Below the pieces are notes generated by a model. It was given only the letters and a program-made list of their open reading frames with translations. It had not been told where the DNA came from and did no database searches. DNA of 8,647 bases, taken from assembly GCA_007571095.1 (NCBI GenBank), contig RKSB01000057.1, positions 1 to 8,647 on the forward strand, in the 5' to 3' direction. Both the position numbers and the translations under genes were made by a program. Below are positions 1-4,954 of this stretch, piece after piece. The stretch comes from K189A clade bacterium. Lineage in GTDB: Bacteria; Pseudomonadota; Gammaproteobacteria; Pseudomonadales; Azotimanducaceae. Position 1 is the stretch's first letter. Every line of letters begins with the position of its first letter.

Positions 1-70
1 CATCTACTGGCTGGTGCACATACTTCGCCCCTGGCTGAACCTGCAGGAGTCAGACGAGACCGGCACTTGA
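1..70 (+). CDS. 3' end of an unidentified protein-coding gene (partial)
   Basis: Reading from base 2, the left edge gives an open stretch of 22 codons ending in TGA at 68-70. The peptide is IYWLVHILRPWL followed by a polar tail, NLQESDETGT. The first part is hydrophobic and aromatic and the tail acidic, which would suit the C-terminus of a membrane or membrane-associated protein, but this is too short to place in a family. It would converge on the minus-strand tRNA-Pro, ending 13 bases from it. The gene call rests only on the absence of stops and the protein-like composition, so it is tentative. Confidence 0.35.
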   Translation, partial: IYWLVHILRPWLNLQESDETGT

Positions 71-83
71 GTCGAGCGGACAA

Positions 84-157
84 TCGGAGAGACAGGATTT
101 GAACCTGCGCCCCCCACGTCCCGAACGTGGTGCTCTACCAGGCTGAGCTACTCTCCG
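84..157 (-). tRNA. tRNA-Pro, anticodon CGG
   Basis: The minus strand folds into a standard cloverleaf. The acceptor stem is CGGAGAG with CTCTCCG, the D stem GCTC with GAGC, the anticodon stem CCACG with CGTGG around the seven-base loop TTCGGGA, the variable loop has five bases, and the T stem is GCAGG/CCTGT with loop TTCAAAT. The anticodon CGG occupies 121-123 and reads proline codon CCG. C1:G72 with discriminator A73 agrees with bacterial proline tRNA identity. The bases after A73 read TTG, so CCA is not encoded and must be added by the CCA-adding enzyme. The gene lies 32 bases downstream of ispB on the same strand and could be co-transcribed with it; I saw no clear terminator after it. Confidence 0.97.
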
Positions 158-189
158 ATGATGAGGTCGAAGGGGCAGAATGCCTGCCT

Positions 190-1188
190 TCAAATGCTAC
201 GCATCAAGGCAAAATCAGACAATTCGGCCAACTTGCTTCGAGAATCGTTGCTGACAAGCTCGTTCAAACAGTCCCGAGCCTTCTCGCGCTCTCTCTTTAT
301 CATGTTTCGAGTGTATTCCAGGCCACCAGAATCCCGAACCGCCTTCACCGCATGAGCCAATTCTTCCTCATCCTGTGTGTTGACCGCCTCGGCCAACCGG
401 CTGCGGTCAATTTTATTCTGGGAAAGCGCGTAGATGAGGGGCAGCGTAACCTTGCCTTCGGCCAGATCATTGCCTGTGGTCTTGCCGAGTTGGCCAGGCA
501 GTCCGGTGTAGTCAAGCAGATCGTCCACCAATTGATAGCCCAGGCCAAAGTGCATACCGAATTTTTTAAGTGAAGTTTCGATGTCGATACTTGCTTCGGC
601 GACCACGGCCGCTGCCTGGGCGGCCGCCTGAAACAATACGCCGGTTTTTTTTCGAATGATATCCAGGTACTGTGGTTCGCCGGCGGCCCAGTTGTTTTTC
701 GAATCGAACTGCATGATCTCGCCTTCGATCAGGCAAGTGGTTGCCTTTGAAATGATGTTCAGGACTTCAGGCTGCTCCAGCTTCACCAGCAAGCGAAGGG
801 TTTTGGTGTGGAAATAGTCGCCCATCAGAACACTGGTGATGTTACCCCAACGCCGATTGACCGACGCTCGCCCTCGGCGAACAGTGGCGTCGTCAAGCAC
901 ATCGTCGTGCAGCAGGCTGGCGGTGTGCAAAGACTCGACAGCCGCCGCCAGACTCAGGTGTTGGCGAGTCAGCTCGCCGAAATAGCGGGCGATCAGCAAT
1001 ACCAGCATGGGTCGAATGCGTTTGCCGCCTGAGTCCAGAATATACTTTGATACCGAGCCAATCAGGGGAAATGCATTGGCATCTTCATGGAGGAGGGTTT
1101 CAACCTTTTGCAGGCTGTCCAGAAGACTGTCCTGAAGGCATTCCAGCCCGGCATCACGCCCCAAAGAACTTGTATTCGCTGGACTCAT
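190..1188 (-). CDS. ispB: Octaprenyl-type polyprenyl diphosphate synthase (IspB)
   Basis: This trans-prenyltransferase extends farnesyl diphosphate with isopentenyl diphosphate units to make the C40-type side chain of ubiquinone or menaquinone. Numbering from the longest frame (348 residues, start at 1236), the GGKRIRP motif is at 70-76, the first aspartate-rich motif DDVLD at 111-115 and the second, DDLLD, at 238-242. All metal and diphosphate ligands are present. Alanine five residues before the first motif agrees with a long-chain product. I prefer the ATG at 1188 (332 residues): it has GGAG eight bases upstream and leaves an N-terminus close to the roughly 322-residue E. coli enzyme. The ATG at 1236 has AAGG directly abutting it, a poor spacing. 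The gene is divergent from rplU and followed by tRNA-Pro. An eight-base A run sits in its coding strand (645-652). Family is certain; exact chain length is inferred. Confidence 0.95.
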   Translation of the reverse strand: MSPANTSSLGRDAGLECLQDSLLDSLQKVETLLHEDANAFPLIGSVSKYILDSGGKRIRPMLVLLIARYFGELTRQHLSLAAAVESLHTASLLHDDVLDDATVRRGRASVNRRWGNITSVLMGDYFHTKTLRLLVKLEQPEVLNIISKATTCLIEGEIMQFDSKNNWAAGEPQYLDIIRKKTGVLFQAAAQAAAVVAEASIDIETSLKKFGMHFGLGYQLVDDLLDYTGLPGQLGKTTGNDLAEGKVTLPLIYALSQNKIDRSRLAEAVNTQDEEELAHAVKAVRDSGGLEYTRNMIKREREKARDCLNELVSNDSRSKLAELSDFALMRSI

Positions 1189-1270
1189 ACTCCAGGCTCC
1201 ACTGCGGGATCTCGTTAGAAGAAACTCTTGAGACATCCTTGCGGTCAGGCGGAGTCTCTGCCCGATTCGA

Positions 1271-1299
1271 ATTGTAGCATAAAGACTTTCGACTGAAGG
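1271..1299 (-). promoter_or_regulatory. Likely ispB promoter with extended -10
   Basis: The minus strand reads TGC TACAAT, an extended -10 element (TGn plus a hexamer with five of six consensus bases), the hexamer at 1271-1276. Seventeen bases upstream is only a weak -35 (CCTTCA, 1294-1299), which is typical when an extended -10 is present. Transcription would start near 1264, giving a leader of about 75 bases before the preferred ispB start. Assignment is by pattern only. Confidence 0.5.
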
Positions 1300-1387
1300 T
1301 TTAAGTCTGCTTTATTCGAAAGAGGATATGCAGCTTTGCAACAACCGATCGACTCACACAAGCCCCTGGGTCTGCCAGAGATACGGC

Positions 1388-1417
1388 TTGCGAAACCGGC
1401 GTTTTTTCGTCTACACT
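1388..1417 (+). promoter_or_regulatory. Likely sigma70 promoter of the rplU-rpmA-obg-proB run
   Basis: TTGCGA at 1388-1393 and TACACT at 1412-1417 are separated by 18 bases, a reasonable sigma70-type pair. The predicted start near 1424 would leave a leader of about 38 bases before rplU. No regulatory hairpin or L21-type leader structure is obvious in that short leader. Confidence 0.5.
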
Positions 1418-1461
1418 GAAGAGCTTAATTCGGGCATTGTCTTTTCGGGGAAGTTTTTTCA

Positions 1462-1776
1462 GTGTTTGCGGTCATAGCCAGTGGTGGAAAGCAGCATAAG
1501 GTAGTTGCGGGCGAGGTGTTGAGGCTTGAAAAGCTGGACTCGAAAGTCGGTGAGACTGTTGAGTTCGACAGAGTGCTGATGGTGGGCACTGGCTCAGCTG
1601 TTCAGGTCGGTCGCCCCTATGTTGAAGGCAGCAGAGTGGAGGCTGAGGTTTTGGCACACGGTCTTTCGGACAAGATCCATGTGGTGAAGTTTCGCCGACG
1701 CAAGGGCTATCGAAGAAAACAGGGGCACCGTCAGCATTACACCGAAGTAAAGATAAAGGATATTCTGGGAGTTTAG
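1462..1776 (+). CDS. rplU: 50S ribosomal protein L21
   Basis: L21 is a large-subunit protein that binds 23S rRNA. The 104-residue product matches the family length (103 in E. coli) and shows family landmarks: FAVIASGGKQHKV at the N-terminus, GETVEF near 30, and the basic C-terminal block VKFRRRKGYRRKQGHRQ at about 74-90. The start is GTG at 1462, with GGGGAAG at 1447-1453 placed eight bases upstream; no better start exists. rpmA begins one base after the stop, so the two are co-transcribed and probably translationally coupled, the usual arrangement in bacteria. Confidence 0.98.
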   Translation: MFAVIASGGKQHKVVAGEVLRLEKLDSKVGETVEFDRVLMVGTGSAVQVGRPYVEGSRVEAEVLAHGLSDKIHVVKFRRRKGYRRKQGHRQHYTEVKIKDILGV

Positions 1777-1777
1777 C

Positions 1778-2035
1778 GTGGCACATAAAAAAGCTGGCGG
1801 AAGCACAAGAAACGGAAGAGATTCCGAGTCCAAACGCTTGGGTGTCAAGCGGTTCGGCGGAGAGTTTGTTCGGGCTGGTACGATTATCCTTCGGCAACGG
1901 GGTACAAGAGTCAATCCGGGCGACAATGTCGGCTGTGGTCGCGATCACACCCTGTTTGCTACTGCCGATGGCCATGTTCGGTTTGCAATAAAGGGGCCGA
2001 GAAGGCGCAGGTACGTTTCAGTCGCCGAAGCCTGA
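1778..2035 (+). CDS. rpmA: 50S ribosomal protein L27
   Basis: L27 is a large-subunit protein whose N-terminal tail reaches toward the peptidyl transferase centre. The 85-residue product is close to E. coli L27 throughout: AHKKAGGSTRNGRDS at the start, KRLGVKRFGGE, RQRGTRVNPG and VGCGRDHTLFA. It begins directly with the mature AHKKAGG tail, so it lacks the cleaved N-terminal extension seen in Firmicutes L27. The start is GTG at 1778, one base after rplU, with GGGAG in the last rplU codons acting as ribosome binding site. It is followed by obg after 32 bases. Confidence 0.98.
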   Translation: MAHKKAGGSTRNGRDSESKRLGVKRFGGEFVRAGTIILRQRGTRVNPGDNVGCGRDHTLFATADGHVRFAIKGPRRRRYVSVAEA

Positions 2036-2067
2036 ACCTTTCGACGAGTCGAAGGCTCGTCTGACCA

Positions 2068-3114
2068 ATGAGGTTTGTCGACGAGGCGGTTATTCGAGTT
2101 GAAGCCGGCCGAGGTGGCAATGGTTGTCTGTCTTTCAGGCGGAGTGCCAACCTGCCCAAAGGAGGCCCGGATGGCGGTGACGGCGGTGACGGCGGTGATG
2201 TCTGCCTGGTCGCGAGTTCGGCTCTGCATACCCTGATCGATTTTCGTTACCAGACTCACTATCGGGCAGTCTCAGGCAGCGACGGCGGCCGCCAGCAGAA
2301 AACAGGCAAGAGTGGTCAATCGTTGCTCATTCCGGTTCCTGTGGGTACTCGGGTTACGGTTCATTCCTCGGGTCTTTTACTGGGTGATTTGCTGACAGAT
2401 GGCGAGCGCCTGCGAGTGGCTCGCGGGGGTCGCAGGGGTTTGGGTAACCTGCGCTTCAAGACTTCGGTGAATCGAGTACCGAGACGTACTACTCAGGGTC
2501 AGGCGGGCGAGGTCATCCTGCTGGCACTTGAGTTGATGTTGATGGCTGATGTGGGCCTGGTAGGGCAGCCTAATGCCGGTAAGTCGTCTTTGATCAGGAA
2601 GGTTTCGTCGGCACGACCGAAAATCGCCGATTATCCGTTTACCACTCGGCGGCCTTATCTGGGCGTGGTTCGCCTGAACAAGGGTGAGAGTTTTGTGATG
2701 GCAGACATTCCGGGAATTATCAAGGATGCCGCTCAGGGAAAGGGCCTGGGGTTTCAATTTTTGAAGCATGCCAGCCGAGCGGGGCTGTTGCTCCATCTGG
2801 TCAGTCTGGGTGCTGAGGATGGTCTGCCTCTGGCGCAGTCTGCAACAATTGTCAGGAAGGAGATGTTTGCCTACAGTGCTGAATTTTCAGCCAAGGAACA
2901 CTGGCTGGTATTTACCAAGGCCGATCTGTTGCCGCTCGAGGAAGCAAAAAAAAGAGTCAAGGAGGCGATCAGACTACTGGATTGGGGCGGTCGCTACTAC
3001 ATCATCTCAACGATAAACGGAACGGGTATCGAATCCCTGTTGAATGATCTGCATTTGTATCTGAACCAGGCCAACAGCCTTGAGATAGAGGTTTGCAGTG
3101 GCGAGCCGGTCTAG
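2068..3114 (+). CDS. obg: Obg family ribosome-associated GTPase (ObgE/CgtA)
   Basis: Obg GTPases bind the 50S subunit and act in ribosome assembly and stress signalling. The N-terminal glycine-rich Obg fold (1 to about 157) includes KGGPDGGDGGDGGDV at 31-45. The G domain follows, with P-loop GQPNAGKSS (166-174), switch I PFTT (190-193), DIPG (213-216) and TKAD (283-286). At 348 residues it lacks the long acidic C-terminal tail of E. coli ObgE (390). Several near-invariant positions differ: TTLxPxLG reads TTRRPYLG, DIPGLIEGA reads DIPGIIKDA, and the G5 ISA reads IST. Nucleotide-binding residues remain, so it is probably active but divergent. The ATG at 2068 has GAAGG 12 bases upstream, within the loop of a small hairpin (2043-2061). 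Its position after rpmA is the classic bacterial order; proB overlaps its last 17 bases. Confidence 0.96.
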   Translation: MRFVDEAVIRVEAGRGGNGCLSFRRSANLPKGGPDGGDGGDGGDVCLVASSALHTLIDFRYQTHYRAVSGSDGGRQQKTGKSGQSLLIPVPVGTRVTVHSSGLLLGDLLTDGERLRVARGGRRGLGNLRFKTSVNRVPRRTTQGQAGEVILLALELMLMADVGLVGQPNAGKSSLIRKVSSARPKIADYPFTTRRPYLGVVRLNKGESFVMADIPGIIKDAAQGKGLGFQFLKHASRAGLLLHLVSLGAEDGLPLAQSATIVRKEMFAYSAEFSAKEHWLVFTKADLLPLEEAKKRVKEAIRLLDWGGRYYIISTINGTGIESLLNDLHLYLNQANSLEIEVCSGEPV

Positions 3115-4267
3115 CAGCAAGGTTGCCGAACTCGTCAAGGCTCGGCGCTGGCTGTTCAAGTTCGGCAGTGCACTGGTGACCGATGACGGCAGGGGTTTGC
3201 ACAATCAACGCATTCTTTCCTGGTGCCGAGTCATCGCCGCTCACCAGAAAGCCCGCCAACTGGAAGTTGCCTTCGTTTCTTCGGGTGCCGTTGCCGAGGG
3301 AATCGCTCGTTTGGGGCTTAAAAAGAGACCTCGACTGCTGCGCAAGCTGCAGGCGGTTGCCGCCATCGGCCAAGCGGGCGTTATGAAGGCCTATGAGACC
3401 GCGCTTAAAAGCGAAGGGCTGGTGGCGGCCTCGCTGTTGTTGACTCGACAGGACTTGTCTGACCGCCAGTCTTATCTCAATGCTCGGGCTACCCTGACTA
3501 CTCTGATCGGCATGAAGGTTATTCCGGTCATCAATGAGAATGACACGGTGGCGACCGAAGAGATACGTTTTGGCGACAATGATTTTCTGGCCGCTCTGGT
3601 GGCCAATCTCATCGAGGCCGATGTGCTGGTACTGGTGACAGATCAGAAGGGTTTTTACAAGAAAGACCCTCGTGTTGAACCGAATGCTGAATTCATTGAT
3701 CGAGCCGAGGCCCTGGATGCCAGCCTGGATCAGTACGCCGGTTCAGGCGGAGCCATTGGTCGTGGCGGCATGAAAAGCAAGCTTCAGGCGGCTCGCCAGG
3801 CTGCTCTGGGTGGTGCCATCACCGTTATCTGCGATGGCCGTAGCCCGGCCGCCCTGGAACAGCTGCTGGCCGGAAATTGTTCAGGCACCCTGATCTATCC
3901 GAATGACACCAAACTTGCGGCTCGCAAACGATGGCTGTCGTTTCAGTCGGATGCTTCGGGTTGCCTGCTACTCGATGACGGTGCAGTGAGAGTGTTGCAG
4001 GCAGCCGGCTCCAGCCTGTTGCCGGTGGGTGTTGTGGCAGTTGAGGGCGAGTTCAGCAGGGGTGCTCTCGTCAGTTGCAGGAGTGCTACCGGAGTTGAGG
4101 TAGCGAAAGGGCTTTCCAACTATTCATCGGACGAGGCCAGGCTGATTGCGGGTTGTCGAAGCGACATGCTGGAAAAGAAGCTCGGCTACGCCGGTGATCG
4201 CGAAATCATCCATCGTGACAATCTCGTCATCACTCGTTCGGGAACCGGCCAGTTCACCGGTTCTTGA
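3098..4267 (+). CDS. proB: Glutamate 5-kinase with C-terminal PUA domain
   Basis: ProB phosphorylates glutamate to gamma-glutamyl phosphate, the first and usually proline-inhibited step of proline synthesis. The amino acid kinase domain (about 17-265) shows KFGSALV at 21-27, SSGAV at 61-65, NENDTV at 147-152, FGDNDFLAALVA at 158-169, TDQKGFYKKDPR at 181-192 and GRGGMKSK at 221-228, where the family usually has GTGGM. A PUA domain fills about 280-389, giving the full-length form typical of proteobacteria (389 residues; 367 in E. coli). The start is GTG at 3098, inside the end of obg, with GAGG six bases upstream, suggesting translational coupling. The last 31 codons lie inside the left unit of the tandem duplication, and a broken copy of this tail sits 344 bases downstream. 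No proA is seen in the window. Confidence 0.97.
   Translation: MASRSSSKVAELVKARRWLFKFGSALVTDDGRGLHNQRILSWCRVIAAHQKARQLEVAFVSSGAVAEGIARLGLKKRPRLLRKLQAVAAIGQAGVMKAYETALKSEGLVAASLLLTRQDLSDRQSYLNARATLTTLIGMKVIPVINENDTVATEEIRFGDNDFLAALVANLIEADVLVLVTDQKGFYKKDPRVEPNAEFIDRAEALDASLDQYAGSGGAIGRGGMKSKLQAARQAALGGAITVICDGRSPAALEQLLAGNCSGTLIYPNDTKLAARKRWLSFQSDASGCLLLDDGAVRVLQAAGSSLLPVGVVAVEGEFSRGALVSCRSATGVEVAKGLSNYSSDEARLIAGCRSDMLEKKLGYAGDREIIHRDNLVITRSGTGQFTGS
4242..4263. terminator. Hairpin at the proB / rpsT convergence, possible terminator
   Basis: GAACCGG (4242-4248) and CCGGTTC (4257-4263) form a perfect seven-base stem around an eight-base loop in the last codons of proB, just before the convergent end of the rpsT copy. 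No T run follows on either strand, so a simple intrinsic terminator is not demonstrated. The equivalent hairpin in the right duplication unit (4586-4607) has one mismatch. Confidence 0.3.
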
Positions 4268-4271
4268 GGAG

Positions 4272-4517
4272 TCAGTCGTTGGCGCGTTTCTTGACGGCGG
4301 CCGCCAGTCGTTTTTTGTATCGTGCGGAAGTCGCCTTGTGGTCTATCCCTTTTTTGGCAGCCTTGTCGACTGCCGACGACGCAAGCTTGTACGAGGTCTG
4401 CAATTCTTCAGGGTCCGCCTTTGCCTGCACCAGGCGACGAGTGCGCTTGATACGCGTCTGCATGGTCGATTTCAGAACGACATTTTGTCTGCGCTGGCGA
4501 GTTCTTCTGACGTGCAC
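4272..4517 (-). pseudogene. rpsT: 5'-truncated duplicate of rpsT (ribosomal protein S20)
   Basis: This minus-strand frame of 81 codons matches the complete rpsT at 4616-4888 over residues of the body, from about QNVVLKSTMQ to the C-terminus. It has lost the first codons (VANLNQSRK) and the ribosome binding site because the duplication boundary falls there. A one-base indel near 4501 also shifts the upstream frame, so the frame opens with GTG CAC GTC at 4517. No good Shine-Dalgarno precedes that GTG. Differences from the intact copy include valine to aspartate in KKGIVHK, histidine to arginine in TMQTHIKR, and serine to arginine and asparagine to aspartate near the end. By hand there are about 8 synonymous and 7 nonsynonymous changes. 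It is most likely a pseudogene, but the frame is intact, so expression of a shortened S20-like protein cannot be excluded. Confidence 0.8.
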
Positions 4518-4611
4518 GAAGCAACTCGGTTACGCCGGTGATCGCGAAATCATCCATCGTGACAAGCGAGTCATCACTCGTTGAAGAACCGGTCAGTTCA
4601 CCGGCTCTTGA
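4518..4611 (+). pseudogene. proB: Decayed duplicate of the proB 3' end
   Basis: In the proB frame this reads QLGYAGDREIIHRDKRVITR, stop, RTGQFTGS, stop, against KLGYAGDREIIHRDNLVITRSGTGQFTGS in the real proB. Asn-Leu has become Lys-Arg, and the Ser codon TCG at 4238-4240 has become TGA at 4582-4584. The ancestral stop is retained at 4609-4611. The fragment has no start and no upstream kinase sequence. It lies between the two rpsT copies and is a passive by-product of the tandem duplication. Confidence 0.9.
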
Positions 4612-4615
4612 GGAA

Positions 4616-4888
4616 TCAGTTGTTGGCGGACTTCTTGACAGCGGCCGCCAGTCGTTTTTTGTATCGTGCGGAAGTCGCCTTGTGGACTATCCCTTTTTTG
4701 GCAGCCTTGTCGACTGCCGACGACGCAAGCTTGTACGAGGTCTGCAATTCTTCAGGGTCAGCCTTTGCCTGTACCAGGCGACGGGTGCGTTTGATATGCG
4801 TCTGCATGGTCGATTTCAGGACGACATTTTGCCTGCGGCGGCGAATCATCTGACGTGCACGTTTGCGGGATTGATTAAGATTAGCCAC
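4616..4888 (-). CDS. rpsT: 30S ribosomal protein S20
   Basis: S20 is a small, basic, helical primary-binding protein of 16S rRNA. The 90-residue product (87 in E. coli) starts VANLNQSRKRARQMIRRRRQ and continues through TMQTHIKRTRRL, a middle helix and KAAKKGIVHKATSARYKKRL, which aligns with E. coli QAAKGLIHKNKAARHKANL. The start is GTG at 4886-4888, giving the conserved MAN N-terminus, with AGGG six bases upstream; the frame extends further upstream to 4954 but without family similarity. It is divergent from murJ, the usual gammaproteobacterial arrangement, with a probable promoter at 4926-4954. This is the complete copy; the truncated one lies downstream at 4272-4517. E. coli rpsT is autoregulated and uses a rare start codon, so GTG here may also limit translation (inference). 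Confidence 0.95.
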   Translation of the reverse strand: MANLNQSRKRARQMIRRRRQNVVLKSTMQTHIKRTRRLVQAKADPEELQTSYKLASSAVDKAAKKGIVHKATSARYKKRLAAAVKKSANN

Positions 4889-4925
4889 TTGCAACCCTGA
4901 ATTGTTTTTGTGGAAATTCGGCGCA

Positions 4926-4954
4926 ACTATGTCAACTTTGACTCCTGAAGTCAA
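4926..4954 (-). promoter_or_regulatory. Likely rpsT promoter, overlapping the murJ start
   Basis: On the minus strand TTGACT (4949-4954) and CATAGT (4926-4931) are 17 bases apart, matching sigma70 consensus at five and four of six positions. The predicted transcript start near 4919 gives a leader of about 30 bases before the rpsT GTG. The element lies over the first codons of murJ (ATG at 4929-4931), so RNA polymerase bound here would cover the murJ start region. Confidence 0.55.

Larger units (their letters stand above)
4174..4860 (+). repeat. Direct tandem duplication, 344-base period, proB 3' end plus rpsT
   Basis: Bases from about 4174 to 4517 are repeated in direct orientation from about 4518 to 4860, with a constant offset of 344 until a one-base indel near 4501. 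Hand alignment from 4181 finds about 25 substitutions in roughly 325 columns, or about 92% identity. Outside these limits similarity stops: 4861 onward is the rpsT 5' end, and upstream of 4174 is unique proB sequence. The units abut directly, as expected for a tandem duplication by unequal crossing-over or replication slippage. The left unit serves proB, while the right unit joins the intact rpsT 5' end. Both units have clearly diverged, so the event is not an assembly artefact of identical sequence. Confidence 0.93.

Noticed and set aside
1189..1236. Longer ispB start at 1236
   Set aside because: AAGG abuts the ATG with no spacing, and the extra 16 residues exceed the family length; the ATG at 1188 has a properly spaced GGAG. 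Not fully excluded.
4146..4900. Plus-strand reading frames of 131, 106, 120 and 90 residues across the duplication
   Set aside because: They are antisense shadows of the two rpsT copies and repeat each other only because of the duplication.
4902..4928. TTG start for murJ at 4902
   Set aside because: No ribosome binding site, and the nine added residues have no family similarity; ATG 4929 already leaves a 21-residue extension.
4930..4935. Perfect minus-strand TTGACA as rpsT -35
   Set aside because: No -10 element lies at 16-18 bases; the overlapping TTGACT-N17-CATAGT pair is better.
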